Source: Heyndrickxia camelliae
GTDB lineage: Bacteria > Bacillota > Bacilli > Bacillales > Bacillaceae_C
Direction of reading: 5' to 3'
NCBI RefSeq assembly: GCF_002844575.1
Contig: NZ_PIQO01000006.1
Location: 62,001 to 126,000, forward strand
DNA length: 64,000 bases
In this document: one piece after another, positions 40,736 to 49,938 of the stretch
Numbering within the stretch: the first letter of the stretch is position 1
Layout: each line of letters begins with the position of its first letter
Position numbers and translations under genes: made by a program
Notes under the pieces: model-generated
Database searches by the model: none
What the model was told of the DNA's origin: nothing
The model's input: only the letters and a program-made list of their open reading frames with translations

Positions 40736-40876
40736 AATTGATATAAATCTATTGGACAAATATTTGAAATTAATACTTCAAGCTGAATAAGTAATGGCTG
40801 TGGTGCCAATGCAAAAAAAAAAAACGATACATGTTTTACATAGAAAAGCCAAGAGCATCAAAATCTTAGCTGAAAA

Positions 40877-41296
40877 CTATTCTCCTGTCTCAGCAAAACG
40901 TTTAACGCGCTCCCCTATCTCATCCCGAACACGTCCAAAGAAATCCCGCCTTTCCTCTTCTGTCCCTTGGGCTTTTGCAGGATCATCAAATCCCCAATGA
41001 ACTCGTTTCACTTTCGGTGGTGTGACAGGGCACTTGTCTGCAGCATCCCCACACAACGTGACCACTAGATCTGCATTATTTAATATTTCTGGGTCAATAA
41101 TATCAGACGTTTGATTGGATATATCAATCCCTACTTCTTTCATTGCCTTTACGGCATTAGGATTTAATCCATGTGCTTCAATACCAGCACTTTTGACTGT
41201 CCATTCATCCCCTAAGTATTGCTTCGCCCATCCTTCTGCCATTTGGCTGCGGCAGGAGTTACCAGTACATAAAAAGTAGATTGTTTTTTTAGACAT
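40877..41296 (-). CDS. arsC: Thioredoxin-dependent arsenate reductase ArsC
   Basis: A 139-residue reductase of the low-molecular-weight phosphatase fold. The catalytic loop CTGNSCR (residues 10-16) is followed by the two further redox cysteines in [13 protein letters not shown] (about 82 and 89). It reduces arsenate to arsenite, with disulfide recycling by thioredoxin. It follows the ArsB gene by 25 bases. B. subtilis skin also carries arsC, so this cargo type recurs. No arsR or arsD is nearby. Confidence 0.96.
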   Translation of the reverse strand: MSKKTIYFLCTGNSCRSQMAEGWAKQYLGDEWTVKSAGIEAHGLNPNAVKAMKEVGIDISNQTSDIIDPEILNNADLVVTLCGDAADKCPVTPPKVKRVHWGFDDPAKAQGTEEERRDFFGRVRDEIGERVKRFAETGE

Positions 41297-41321
41297 TCTT
41301 AATCTCCTTAATCCATTTTAA

Positions 41322-42617
41322 TTAAATAAGTCGTAACCATAGGTACAATCCTAAAAGGGTAATGAATAAGACCGGAATGGTTAATACAATTCCCGTTTTA
41401 AAATACGTTCCCCATGATATTTTTACACCTTTGGTTTTTAATACATGAAGCCATAAGAGTGTTGCTAATGAGCCGATTGGCGTAATTTTTGGTCCTAAAT
41501 CGGAACCGATGACATTCGCATAAATCAGTCCCTCTTTTATCACTCCTGCCGTATGGGTTCCACTTATCGCAAGAGCATCAATCATGACGGTCGGCATGTT
41601 ATTCATGATAGAAGATAAAAATGCCGCCAAAAATCCCATGGAGACCGTTCCAACCAGCGTACCATGATTGGCAGCCGCTTGAATGACATCTCCCAATATA
41701 GTGGTTAGGCCAGCATTTCGCAATCCATAAACTACCACATACATTCCAATCGAGAAAAATACGATTGCCCAAGGTGCACCCTTTAACACCTTTTTAATTG
41801 CAATCGCCTTACTTTCTCTTCCCATAAGTAAAAAGAAGATAGCGATAACCCCTGCAATAATAGAAACTGGCAAATGGAATGTCTGGCTGATAAAATAACC
41901 TGCTAATAATACCGCTAGCACTATCCAAGACATTCGAAACATCTTCCTATCTTGAATAGCATCAACTGGCTTTTTTAATTTCGATAAATCATATTGCTTT
42001 GGTATATTCCTTCTAAAGTAAAGAAATAAAACAAGTATACTTGCTACTAACGAAAATAAGTCTGGAATAATCATTTTAGATGCAAAATGAACAAACCCAA
42101 TTCCAAAAAAGTCAGCTGAAACGATATTTACAAGATTACTTACCACTAGTGGAAGAGATGTCGTATCGGCGATAAATCCACTTGCAATGATAAACGGGAA
42201 GATCATTTTTTCATCCAGGTTCAAGTTTCGAACCATGGCAAGTACTATCGGCGTTAAAATAAGGGCTGCTCCGTCATTCGCAAAGAATGCTGCAACCAAT
42301 GCCCCAAGAATACTTACATAGACAAACATTTTAATTCCATTACCTTTTGCCGTCCTTGCCATATGGAGGGCCGCCCATTCAAAAAACCCAATTTCATCTA
42401 AGATTAAAGAAATAATAATAATAGCGATAAAAGAAAATGTGGCATTCCACACAATTTTCGTAACTTCGATAACATCGTTGAAATCAACGACTCCCACTAT
42501 AAGAGCTAAAACAGCACCTCCGCAAGCGGACCACCCGATGGATAAATTTTTCGGCTGCCAGATAACCAAAATGAGGGTGATTAAGAAAATAAATATTGCT
42601 AAGATAGTTGAAACCAA
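41322..42617 (-). CDS. arsB: Arsenite efflux pump ArsB
   Basis: A 431-residue protein with about 12 membrane helices and ArsB/NhaD superfamily motifs, including [17 protein letters not shown] and [16 protein letters not shown]. This is the ArsB type known from staphylococcal plasmids, not the shorter Acr3-type pump found in the B. subtilis skin element. It exports arsenite made by the adjacent ArsC. A SigA-like promoter lies upstream (42,674-42,701). Confidence 0.93.
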   Translation of the reverse strand: MVSTILAIFIFLITLILVIWQPKNLSIGWSACGGAVLALIVGVVDFNDVIEVTKIVWNATFSFIAIIIISLILDEIGFFEWAALHMARTAKGNGIKMFVYVSILGALVAAFFANDGAALILTPIVLAMVRNLNLDEKMIFPFIIASGFIADTTSLPLVVSNLVNIVSADFFGIGFVHFASKMIIPDLFSLVASILVLFLYFRRNIPKQYDLSKLKKPVDAIQDRKMFRMSWIVLAVLLAGYFISQTFHLPVSIIAGVIAIFFLLMGRESKAIAIKKVLKGAPWAIVFFSIGMYVVVYGLRNAGLTTILGDVIQAAANHGTLVGTVSMGFLAAFLSSIMNNMPTVMIDALAISGTHTAGVIKEGLIYANVIGSDLGPKITPIGSLATLLWLHVLKTKGVKISWGTYFKTGIVLTIPVLFITLLGLYLWLRLI

Positions 42618-42673
42618 TGTTGAAACCTCCTATTAATTACACGAAATACGTTTCCCTTGCGCTTCCAGCTCTT

Positions 42674-42701
42674 ATCATACGGTACCCCTACCCTATGTCA
42701 A
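42674..42701 (-). promoter_or_regulatory. Promoter of arsB-arsC
   Basis: Minus strand: -35 TTGACA (42,696-42,701), 16-base spacer, -10 TATGAT (42,674-42,679). The spacer contains TAGGGTAGGGGTACCG, a G-rich near-repeat that could be an operator; its regulator is unknown. Confidence 0.65.
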
Positions 42702-42800
42702 GAAAAAATAAAAAATAGACTATTTCTTTTTTTATTTCCTTTTAACGCGTTTTTAGTATTGACGATAACCACACAAAACCATATTATATATTTAGTAATT

Positions 42801-42819
42801 GATAACGATTATCATTTTC
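42801..42819 (+). promoter_or_regulatory. Fur box before the FTR1 gene
   Basis: GATAACGATTATCATTTTC matches the 19-base Fur consensus at 16 positions. It lies 25 bases before the gene start, so iron-repressed expression is expected. Confidence 0.85.
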
Positions 42820-42844
42820 ACTTACATACTAGGAGGAATCTTAC

Positions 42845-43831
42845 ATGCTTAAAAGAATATTTAATATGAAAACGATTCTAATCGCTCTTTCCATCATTGT
42901 TTTAATAGGTGTTTTAATTTGGCAAGGGATTTATTTTAAAGGAAATCCCGATCCTACTGCCAGTCATATTACTCCCGGTGCAGCAGTTATTAATACTGCC
43001 ATTTTAGTTTTTCGAGAAGGCTTAGAAGCAATTTTAGTATTAGCAGCGATTATCTCAGGACTAATTCGCAAGAAACAGGATAACTATTGGAAGCCTATTT
43101 CATTAGGAGCTGGTGTTTCTTTTGTTGCTACTCTAATTACGTGGTTTATAGTAGTTGCTATCCTTTCCTCTGTTAATGCACCTCAATTAGATATTCAAGC
43201 ATTTACAGGAATTTTAGCAGTTGTTGTATTATTAGTCATTCTTAATTGGTTCTTCCATAAAATATATTGGACTGGGTGGATAAGTCTCCATAACAGAAAG
43301 AAGCAACAATACATCGGTAAAGATAATGTTGTAACGAAAGGTGCTTTTTGGTCTTTATTTATCGTTGGATTAACGTCCATTTATCGAGAAGGATTTGAAG
43401 TTGTTTTATTCCTTCAAAATCTTAGATTAAAAGTTGGATCTGATATTATCCTTCAAGGGACATTAATTGGATTATCCCTCACAATGATTGTGGGTGTCCT
43501 TACATTCTTATTTCAGAAGAAACTTCCACACAAGAAAATGTTGGTGTTTACTGGTGTCCTTTTAGTAATGGTTCTTGCCGTAATGGTTGGAGAAACTGTT
43601 CAGGAAATGCAACTTGCTGGATGGATGAGTACAACATCAATCGGTATAAAGTTCCCTGATTGGATCGGAGTTTGGTTCTGTGTATTCCCTAATGTGGAAG
43701 GATTATCCTTACAAGCTGTTGCTGTTATTTATGTTTTAGGATCTTATTTCCTTCAACGTTTTCTGACGAAGCGTAAGGCAGAGAAAAAGTTAGCTAAACT
43801 AAAATCAACAACAATCGAACAACATATTTAA
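42845..43831 (+). CDS. FTR1 family iron permease
   Basis: A 328-residue membrane protein with seven predicted helices and both iron-binding REGxE motifs, FREGLEAILVLA (about residue 57) and YREGFEVVLFL (about 180). It imports ferric iron after oxidation. The start ATG follows AGGAGG. A Fur box lies just upstream. The usual partners EfeO/EfeM and EfeB are absent, so this is a stand-alone FTR1 protein. The first residues contain a second in-frame ATG (MKTIL), so the exact start is uncertain by seven codons. Confidence 0.92.
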   Translation: MLKRIFNMKTILIALSIIVLIGVLIWQGIYFKGNPDPTASHITPGAAVINTAILVFREGLEAILVLAAIISGLIRKKQDNYWKPISLGAGVSFVATLITWFIVVAILSSVNAPQLDIQAFTGILAVVVLLVILNWFFHKIYWTGWISLHNRKKQQYIGKDNVVTKGAFWSLFIVGLTSIYREGFEVVLFLQNLRLKVGSDIILQGTLIGLSLTMIVGVLTFLFQKKLPHKKMLVFTGVLLVMVLAVMVGETVQEMQLAGWMSTTSIGIKFPDWIGVWFCVFPNVEGLSLQAVAVIYVLGSYFLQRFLTKRKAEKKLAKLKSTTIEQHI

Positions 43832-43853
43832 ATAAAAATGCACATACAAATAA

Positions 43854-43880
43854 GCACCGAATTTATTTCGGTGTTTTTTA
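43854..43880 (+). terminator. Terminator after the FTR1 gene
   Basis: The stem CACCGAA/TTCGGTG followed by TTTTTTATATTTT. Confidence 0.92.
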
Positions 43881-44232
43881 TATTTTCCTGTTCAATTAAC
43901 GCCGCTTATAGTTTATGTGAAATTTTTCATAAATTTTTGTGTAGGAGCTTTTTTAAAAAGACGTCTTTACAAAAACAGCGGATTATTGAGCATATACCGT
44001 ACGAATGATATTATATCATCCTATTAATCTGTGTGAATGGACACTACAAAAACTGATTGTTTGCTGTACTAATAAAACCACTGTTGGCCAGGTTTAATCC
44101 ATAGGTAATTACGGTGAAAAATAATGGAACAATTCAACTATTCGCGTAGTATTCTGAGTAATAAGCATTCCGTAATAATTGACCATTAATGATTAGCGGA
44201 ATATTAGCATTAATGGACAGTTGACCACTGGC

Positions 44233-44373
44233 TTATAAGACTAAATACCAAGCAATATAGGAGTCCAAACGTCTTGAAGCAGCAGGGGCGTCTTCACCAA
44301 GTACGAAAAATGGTAAGGAGCCATAAAATAGTAATAAGAAAGGAAGAAATATTTGGATTTTTTCTTGTTTTAT
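44233..44373 (-). pseudogene. Remnant of a secreted or membrane protein gene
   Basis: In the 800-base stretch 43,880-44,638 without intact genes, one minus frame reads FLPFLLLFYGSLPFFV then LGEDAPAASRRLDSYIAWYL before a stop, resembling a signal peptide with the start of a mature domain. It has no ATG or ribosome site (ATA stands where a start might be). A second fragment (NIPLIINGQLLRNAYYSEYY) follows in another frame. The family was not identified. Confidence 0.35.
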
Positions 44374-44638
44374 TTAGGTTTTAAGAGTTAATATTCCCAT
44401 TAAATCCTGATTTCCTTGTTCAGATATTAATTCATTATTTTATTCATCAAAATTAGCACTAATTATTTTGATATAGCTCTTTTTAATGAAACTTTAATAA
44501 AACAATAAGAGATTTTTAGTACTACACTGTTATTTTATAAACAGAGGACCTATTAGGTAAATGAATCTTTTCTTCATAAGGAAAGCCATCCTAATCGATC
44601 TTTGAGCACGATATTTTCTTAAACAAATAGGAGGAAAA

Positions 44639-45106
44639 ATGTTATTATCTTATCCAATTTTAGCTGCGCTTATGGGTATGCTAATTGCACAATTTGTAAA
44701 GATTCCCATTCATTTATTAACAACAAGAGAATTAAAGTGGAAATTAATGTTCAGTACAGGTGGAATGCCAAGTTCTCATACATCAACTATTATCGCGTTG
44801 ACTACGGCAATCGGATTAACTTCTGGTATTTATTCAAATGAGTTTGCAATTGCTCTTGTCGTATCCCTTATCGTAATGCACGATGCTACTGGGGTTCGAA
44901 GACATGCTGGTTTTCATGCTGAAGTTCTAAATAAATTATTAGTTGATTTTAATAGACTTATTGATACCTTAAAAAATCCTAATTTAAAGAAGGCAGAGTA
45001 CAGAGAAAAATTAAAAGAACTGCTAGGACACAAACCAATTGAAGTGTTTTGTGGAGCCATAACAGGGATATTAGTAGGAGTACTAACGTATTATTTCTAT
45101 CCATAA
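44639..45106 (+). CDS. Divergent PAP2 family membrane protein (YuiD-like, DUF212)
   Basis: A 155-residue integral membrane protein with family motifs FSTGGMPSSHTSTI (about residue 38-51), VMHDATGVRRHAG (about 79-91) and a C-terminal KELLGHKPIEVFCGAITGIL segment. It belongs to the divergent PAP2/acid phosphatase-like group (B. subtilis YuiD). A lipid or isoprenoid phosphatase activity is assumed for the family but unproven. Start ATG has AGGAGG upstream. It is alone inside the sigK element. Confidence 0.9.
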   Translation: MLLSYPILAALMGMLIAQFVKIPIHLLTTRELKWKLMFSTGGMPSSHTSTIIALTTAIGLTSGIYSNEFAIALVVSLIVMHDATGVRRHAGFHAEVLNKLLVDFNRLIDTLKNPNLKKAEYREKLKELLGHKPIEVFCGAITGILVGVLTYYFYP

Positions 45107-45230
45107 AAATGACCTAATCCATATTAGATTAACCTGTTTACTTGTGAGGTGGAAACGGATATTATCACATGGCATATTTTTTATCAAAATACCAAAAGGG
45201 TCACCTCTACATTCACAGCATAAATAACAC

Positions 45231-45370
45231 AAAAAGAGGCTTGGACATAAGTAAAAAAATCATTGAAATTGGTTAAATCTACGAAAGCAAAAACGCATGA
45301 AATCAAGGTTTTTAAATTTGATTTCATGCGCTTTTTTGATTTTCACTGCGTTTTGTCCCAGCCTCTTTTT
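45231..45370. repeat. 140-base nested inverted repeat
   Basis: Outer arms AAAAAGAGGCTTGGACATAA (45,231-45,250) and its inverse ending GCCTCTTTTT (45,351-45,370) match at 18 of 20. An inner perfect stem, CGCATGAAATCAA (45,294-45,306) with TTGATTTCATGCG (45,318-45,330), sits inside. The outer motif GAGGCTGGGAC resembles fold-back sequences common between genes in low-GC Firmicutes. The rest of 45,107-45,692 shows no credible gene. Confidence 0.8.
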
Positions 45371-45692
45371 ATACGACTATATATGCAGGAAAATAGAGTA
45401 AATCTTACTGGTATTACAGAAAAGTGTATAGGAAAGAAGGATTATCAAATAAAAACACCGAATAAACGGGTTCATACTCGATATCACCTAACACCTTTTT
45501 TAGATATCTTGATAAAACAGTCAGTGCCAAGAAAGAGGGATCTGTTTTTTATGTATTGACAATGAAGAGATGTTTCATCAAAAAATATGCCATATTTCAA
45601 CTATCTTTCAAAAAAATACGAAAAGGATAGAATTTATGGTATTAAATATTTGCTACAGGTAATGCTAAGTAAAAATGCATGAGGGGATAGTT

Positions 45693-46742
45693 ATGACTAC
45701 AGACAAAGAATTAAATCCTATGAATGTGATGAAACCTCTAAAGTTTAGTTCAAAAGCAATGGATGAGAGTCACCCTTTATCGACTTTCGAAATGGGAAAA
45801 CTTTGGACTACATATATGGGAAACAGTATGTCGATTCAAATTTTAAGTTATTTTCTTCAACATTGTGAGGATGAAGAAATTAGGACACTATTGGAAAATG
45901 GTTTAGCCTTATCAAAGGATTTCATCTATAGGATAGAAGGATTTTTTAAAAAAGATAACTTCCCAATACCTATTGGATTTACTAAAGATGATGTAAATCT
46001 TGGAGCTCCGCGTTTATACGCAGATGAATTTTATGCTCACTATCTAAAATATGCTGCTAAGGCAGGTATGAGTCTCTACGCAGTAGCCGTTCCATTAATA
46101 TTACGGGAGGATATAAGAGAGTTCTTTATATATTGTAATGAATGTACTACAGTCTTTTTAGGGCAAATTAATAATGTTCTTATGGAAAAAAAATTAATTA
46201 TACAACCTCCTTTCATTCCAACACCAGAAGGAATTGATAAGGTCGATAAACAAAGTTACTTAAAAGGATTCATTGGTGAAGTCCGACCATTACAGGCATT
46301 AGAGATCATTCATCTGTGGGATAACATTGAGAATAACACAACAAGCTTGGCGTTATTATTGGGATTTTATCAGATAGTTCAAGATGAAAAGATAAAAGCT
46401 TTGTTTAAACGGGGTTTAACTATGACTGAAAAAGCTGTAAAGCAGTATAAGGAAAAACTTCACATTGAACACATGCAATCACCATCATATCTGGACCATT
46501 TAGTTACAACATCTACATTTCCTCCTTTTTCCGATAAAATAATGCTGTTTCATAAAGTGGACATGTTTGCTATGAAGATAAGGTCATTCGGAAACTCACT
46601 GGCAGTAACTGCAAGAAGAGATATAGATATGTTGTATATAAGAACGCTTATAAACATTGGCTTATTTGTTGAGGACGGTATGAATATCTTAATTGATAAA
46701 GGATGGTTGGAATCACCACCAAAAGCGTATGAAAGAGAGTAA
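45693..46742 (+). CDS. DUF3231 family protein
   Basis: A 349-residue soluble protein made of two related helical halves (about residues 10-170 and 185-345), each opening with a similar L-S-x-x-E pattern (HPLSTFEMGKLWT; RPLQALEIIHLWD) and each carrying a ferritin-like four-helix pattern. This is the DUF3231 layout found in many sporeformers; some members are spore-associated. Start ATG 45,693 after GAGGGGAT; an ATG six codons earlier precedes the site. Function is not established. Confidence 0.85.
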   Translation: MTTDKELNPMNVMKPLKFSSKAMDESHPLSTFEMGKLWTTYMGNSMSIQILSYFLQHCEDEEIRTLLENGLALSKDFIYRIEGFFKKDNFPIPIGFTKDDVNLGAPRLYADEFYAHYLKYAAKAGMSLYAVAVPLILREDIREFFIYCNECTTVFLGQINNVLMEKKLIIQPPFIPTPEGIDKVDKQSYLKGFIGEVRPLQALEIIHLWDNIENNTTSLALLLGFYQIVQDEKIKALFKRGLTMTEKAVKQYKEKLHIEHMQSPSYLDHLVTTSTFPPFSDKIMLFHKVDMFAMKIRSFGNSLAVTARRDIDMLYIRTLINIGLFVEDGMNILIDKGWLESPPKAYERE

Positions 46743-46803
46743 GATCCAATGGAACAGCTCGAAAGCATGATAAATAGGAGATTTATTCAAAAAAATGAAT
46801 CCA

Positions 46804-46842
46804 TCAAAGCCAGTCTTAGCTGTGGACTGGTTTTGATCCTTT
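46804..46842 (+). terminator. Hairpin after the DUF3231 gene
   Basis: AAAGCCAGTC pairs with GACTGGTTTT (G-U allowed), about 60 bases past the stop. The rest of 46,743-47,002 shows no gene. Confidence 0.55.
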
Positions 46843-47002
46843 AACCGCCGACAAAGCACTTGTAACCTAACTAGTATGAGAACTGAATGCTCACTTCTTC
46901 ACCGTTCAGATCCCTATTACACTAACCGTCCCTTTTTTATTCGGTTAAAGCGTTTGTATAAAATGCAGTGACAATGCTTCGACTCAGTAATTCCTGACTT
47001 TT

Positions 47003-47629
47003 TCATTTCTTATCCTCCTTTTTCATCCCCATTATTTTTCTATATACCCCACCCATCATGATATTTTTATCTTCTATCACTATACAATGGTCCTCAACTT
47101 CTGTAAAAATGTCATAAAAATCCAATCCTATATCGGTACCCATTATTTTAATCACAGGGCGAAGGATTCTTTGAAGTAAAAAGTTACTATCCCTTTTCTC
47201 AAACTTATCAAATATGAGAAATCTGGCATCCTTCTTTAAAACCCTGGACATTTCCATCATTGTTCTTTGGGGATCAGCTACGACACTGAGAATTAAACTT
47301 GCGACAACAAAATCAATCGATTCATTTGGAAAATTCATGTTTTGCGCATCCATTACCATAAACGTTAAAGAGTTGTCATTGTATTTGGATTTAGCAACCT
47401 GTAACATCTCGTTAGAATAATCAATTGCTGTTATTTCGTATTTTTTATTCAAGAAGTACGGTAAATCCGCCCCGGTTCCAACCCCTACAAAGAGAACTTT
47501 ACTTCCTTTTTCAAGATGGATATCTTTAAAAATTGTTTCTCTCGCTTTGCGAAATGTTCCCGACTCAAAAAAATAATCATAAATAGGTGACCAGCATTTA
47601 TAAATGAAATGATTCCAACGATTGTTCAA
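47003..47629 (-). CDS. Class I SAM-dependent methyltransferase
   Basis: A 208-residue methyltransferase of the ubiE/phospholipid N-methyltransferase type. Motif I LFVGVGTGADLPYF (about 46-59), then AIDYSNEMLQVA and the DFVVASLILSVVADP segment. Substrate is unknown. It starts with ATG 47,629. A Fur-like box lies 50 bases upstream (47,679-47,697), hinting at iron control like the FTR1 gene. It is separated from the mhq operon by that operon's terminator. Confidence 0.85.
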   Translation of the reverse strand: MNNRWNHFIYKCWSPIYDYFFESGTFRKARETIFKDIHLEKGSKVLFVGVGTGADLPYFLNKKYEITAIDYSNEMLQVAKSKYNDNSLTFMVMDAQNMNFPNESIDFVVASLILSVVADPQRTMMEMSRVLKKDARFLIFDKFEKRDSNFLLQRILRPVIKIMGTDIGLDFYDIFTEVEDHCIVIEDKNIMMGGVYRKIMGMKKEDKK

Positions 47630-47678
47630 GTTTCCCGACTCCCTTTTTCAAATCCTAAATATATGCACACATAATAAG

Positions 47679-47697
47679 TAGAATCGTTATCATTAAC
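47679..47697 (-). promoter_or_regulatory. Fur-like box before the methyltransferase
   Basis: The minus-strand sequence GTTAATGATAACGATTCTA matches the 19-base Fur consensus at 14 positions. The rest of 47,698-47,886 shows no gene. Confidence 0.55.
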
Positions 47698-47886
47698 AAG
47701 CAAACTCACAAAATTGACATACATTATCTAGAAAAAACACGGACAATCCCAGAAAAGGGTTTTCAACAAATCGCCTTATTCAATAGAAAAGAATACTCCA
47801 TGATATGGAAGAATGCCCTTTCGTTTAATTGATAAACATCATAATGATACTAAAATTTCAAGCTATAATTTCAAAGTATTACTTTA

Positions 47887-47911
47887 TAAAAAAAGCCCGT
47901 AATGGGCTTTT
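47887..47911 (-). terminator. Terminator of the mhq operon
   Basis: The stem AAAAGCCC/GGGCTTTT lies 26 bases past the DoxX gene, with an A run on plus. Confidence 0.85.
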
Positions 47912-47936
47912 ACTACAATATAAAAAAAGTGGTCTT

Positions 47937-48335
47937 TTATCTTATTAATATATCTAAGGAATATTGCCCTGGACCTATTAAAGCTAAACCAATAACAACT
48001 ACTATCAACACCAAATTGTATTCGTAACCACCTGCACCATTTGCAAAACCTTTAGGTCCATGTACCTTTACAATTGCGCCTAACATTATAATTAAAATAA
48101 TTACAGCACCCACAGGTAAAAATACTCCGAGAATAAATAGTAGTCCACTTACTAACTCACCTAGGCCGCTAAGAACGGCAACAGCATTTCCAGGCTTAAT
48201 TCCGATAGATTCAAACCATCCACCAGTACCCTTTATTCCATATCCACCAAACCATCCAAATAACTTCTGAGTTCCGTAAAAGAAGAACACAATTCCAATC
48301 ATAATACGAATTAATAATAGTCCTAAATCTTGCAT
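47937..48335 (-). CDS. mhqP: DoxX family membrane protein (MhqP-like)
   Basis: A 132-residue protein with four membrane helices and DoxX motifs [20 protein letters not shown] and [20 protein letters not shown]. MhqP of B. subtilis is a DoxX protein induced by catechol and quinones under MhqR control. Start ATG 48,335 after GGAGGT. Last gene of the quinone-response operon. Membrane redox or quinone handling is likely; the reaction is not defined. Confidence 0.85.
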   Translation of the reverse strand: MQDLGLLLIRIMIGIVFFFYGTQKLFGWFGGYGIKGTGGWFESIGIKPGNAVAVLSGLGELVSGLLFILGVFLPVGAVIILIIMLGAIVKVHGPKGFANGAGGYEYNLVLIVVVIGLALIGPGQYSLDILIR

Positions 48336-48366
48336 TATTAATACCTCCAAATTTATTTATCATAAC

Positions 48367-48978
48367 TTAATTAATTACTTTTTGTTTATACCAGTTAGCA
48401 GCAGCTTCAACTTCCTCAACAGTTAACTGATGACCTCTATTTTCCCAATGAAGTTCTACATCAGCATCAGCATTCTGTAATAATGTGTATAACTCTCTAG
48501 ATTCCAAGGAAGAACAAATTGGATCGTTTGTCCCTGCAGCAATAAATACTGTTTTTCCTGATAAATCAGGAAGATCAATCCCCCTTCTCGGTACCATAGG
48601 ATGATGTAGAATTGCTCCTTTTATAGCGTTTTGAAAGTGAAATAATAAACTTGCTGCTATATTTGCACCATTGGAATAACCAATTGCGATTATATTATTT
48701 CGTTTAAACTGATATTTTTCAGCTGCTTCATCGAGGAATTCATTTAACTCCTTTGTTCGAAAGAGTAGATCTTCTTCATCAAAGACTCCTTCAGCTAATC
48801 GGCGAAAGAAACGCGGCATTCCATTCTCTAGTACATTTCCCCGTACACTTAATAAGGATGCTTCATCGTCAACTCTTCCCGCAACGGGAAGTAAATCCAA
48901 TTCATTACCACCTGTACCATGAAGCAAAAGTAAAGTTGGTTTTGAAGGGTCTTTCCCTTTTTGAAAAAAATGTCGCAT
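48367..48978 (-). CDS. mhqD: Alpha/beta hydrolase, carboxylesterase type (MhqD-like)
   Basis: A 203-residue serine hydrolase. The nucleophile elbow GYSNGAN (about 103-109), oxyanion region LLHGTGGNELDLL, the acid in AAGTNDPICS (about 155) and the catalytic His in NRGHQLT (about 184) are all visible. MhqD of B. subtilis belongs to the same electrophile-response regulon. It starts three bases before the preceding gene's stop region, tightly coupled. It probably hydrolyses ring-cleavage or ester products. Confidence 0.86.
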   Translation of the reverse strand: MRHFFQKGKDPSKPTLLLLHGTGGNELDLLPVAGRVDDEASLLSVRGNVLENGMPRFFRRLAEGVFDEEDLLFRTKELNEFLDEAAEKYQFKRNNIIAIGYSNGANIAASLLFHFQNAIKGAILHHPMVPRRGIDLPDLSGKTVFIAAGTNDPICSSLESRELYTLLQNADADVELHWENRGHQLTVEEVEAAANWYKQKVIN

Positions 48979-48981
48979 TAT

Positions 48982-49923
48982 TTATTCTCCTTTCAAACTC
49001 TTAACCTCTACACGAGGAAGTAGTTCAACCAACTCTTCCCGTTTTTCCTCTAGCCATGTAGGCAGCATAAGATTTTCCCCTAATTCAGACATGGGCTCAT
49101 CAACTGTAAATCCAGGTGGATCTGTTGCGATTTCAAATAAAATCCCTCCGCCTTCATGAAAATATAATGCTTTAAAGTAGTTACGGTTTAAAATCTCAGT
49201 TGGAAAGTATTCTTCTTGTTCGAGCAATTCTCTCCACTTCTGATGTTGTTCATCATCTTTGGCTCTCCACGCAATATGGTGGACTGTTCCCGCACCCATC
49301 AGCCCTCTTACAGATGCAGATAACTTAATGTCAATGATATTTCCAAGGTGTCCGACAGCCTTAAATCTCAGAAATTCACCTTCTTGACCAAGACAGGTTA
49401 ATCCTAAAATAGTTTCCAGAACTTCTGCAGTCTTATAAGGAAATTTTGACAATAGAGTCGCTCCGGCAAAACCTTTAATTGCATATTCCGCAGGGATTTC
49501 GCTTGCATTCCATTTATTCATGGATCCTTCTTCTCGTTCCACTAACTCAATATGAAGTCCATCGGGATCACCAAATTCCAAGTATGTTTCACCATACCTA
49601 GACGAAGATTGAAATGGAATTTGATATTTTTGTAAGCGACTCTCCCAAAATGATATGGAACCACTTGGAATCATGTATGCCGTTGCACCTACCTGACCAG
49701 TTCCGATCCGTCCTTTAAGTTGTTTAGCCCATGGAAAGAAGGTAATAACGCTTCCAGAATCTCCAGTTTCATTTCCAAAGTAAAGATGATATACTTCAGG
49801 ACGATCAAAATTAATGGTTTTCTTCACTAATCTAAGCCCCAGTAATCCTGTATAAAAATCAATGGTTCTTTGTGCATCATTGACCATCGCAGATATATGA
49901 TGAATCCCATCTGTTTTTAGCAT
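48982..49923 (-). CDS. mhqO: Ring-cleaving dioxygenase, VOC family (MhqO/MhqE-like), second copy
   Basis: A 313-residue protein of two glyoxalase/VOC modules. Likely metal ligands are in IHHISAMVNDA (N-terminal His), LHIELVERE and VHHIAWRAKD, with the acidic ligand in GGILFEIATDPPGF. These enzymes cleave hydroquinone- or catechol-type rings with Fe(II). About half its residues match the copy at 50,571-51,509, so the pair arose by duplication, as with mhqO and mhqE in B. subtilis. Confidence 0.87.
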   Translation of the reverse strand: MLKTDGIHHISAMVNDAQRTIDFYTGLLGLRLVKKTINFDRPEVYHLYFGNETGDSGSVITFFPWAKQLKGRIGTGQVGATAYMIPSGSISFWESRLQKYQIPFQSSSRYGETYLEFGDPDGLHIELVEREEGSMNKWNASEIPAEYAIKGFAGATLLSKFPYKTAEVLETILGLTCLGQEGEFLRFKAVGHLGNIIDIKLSASVRGLMGAGTVHHIAWRAKDDEQHQKWRELLEQEEYFPTEILNRNYFKALYFHEGGGILFEIATDPPGFTVDEPMSELGENLMLPTWLEEKREELVELLPRVEVKSLKGE

Positions 49924-49938
49924 TTGTACACCACCTTT

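Noticed and set aside
45263-45559. A 98-codon plus-strand ORF
   Set aside because: It runs through the nested inverted repeat and has no ribosome site; its apparent length comes from the A/T-rich repeat.
46751-46846. A 31-codon ORF after the DUF3231 gene
   Set aside because: No ribosome site, and its end forms the hairpin of a probable terminator.
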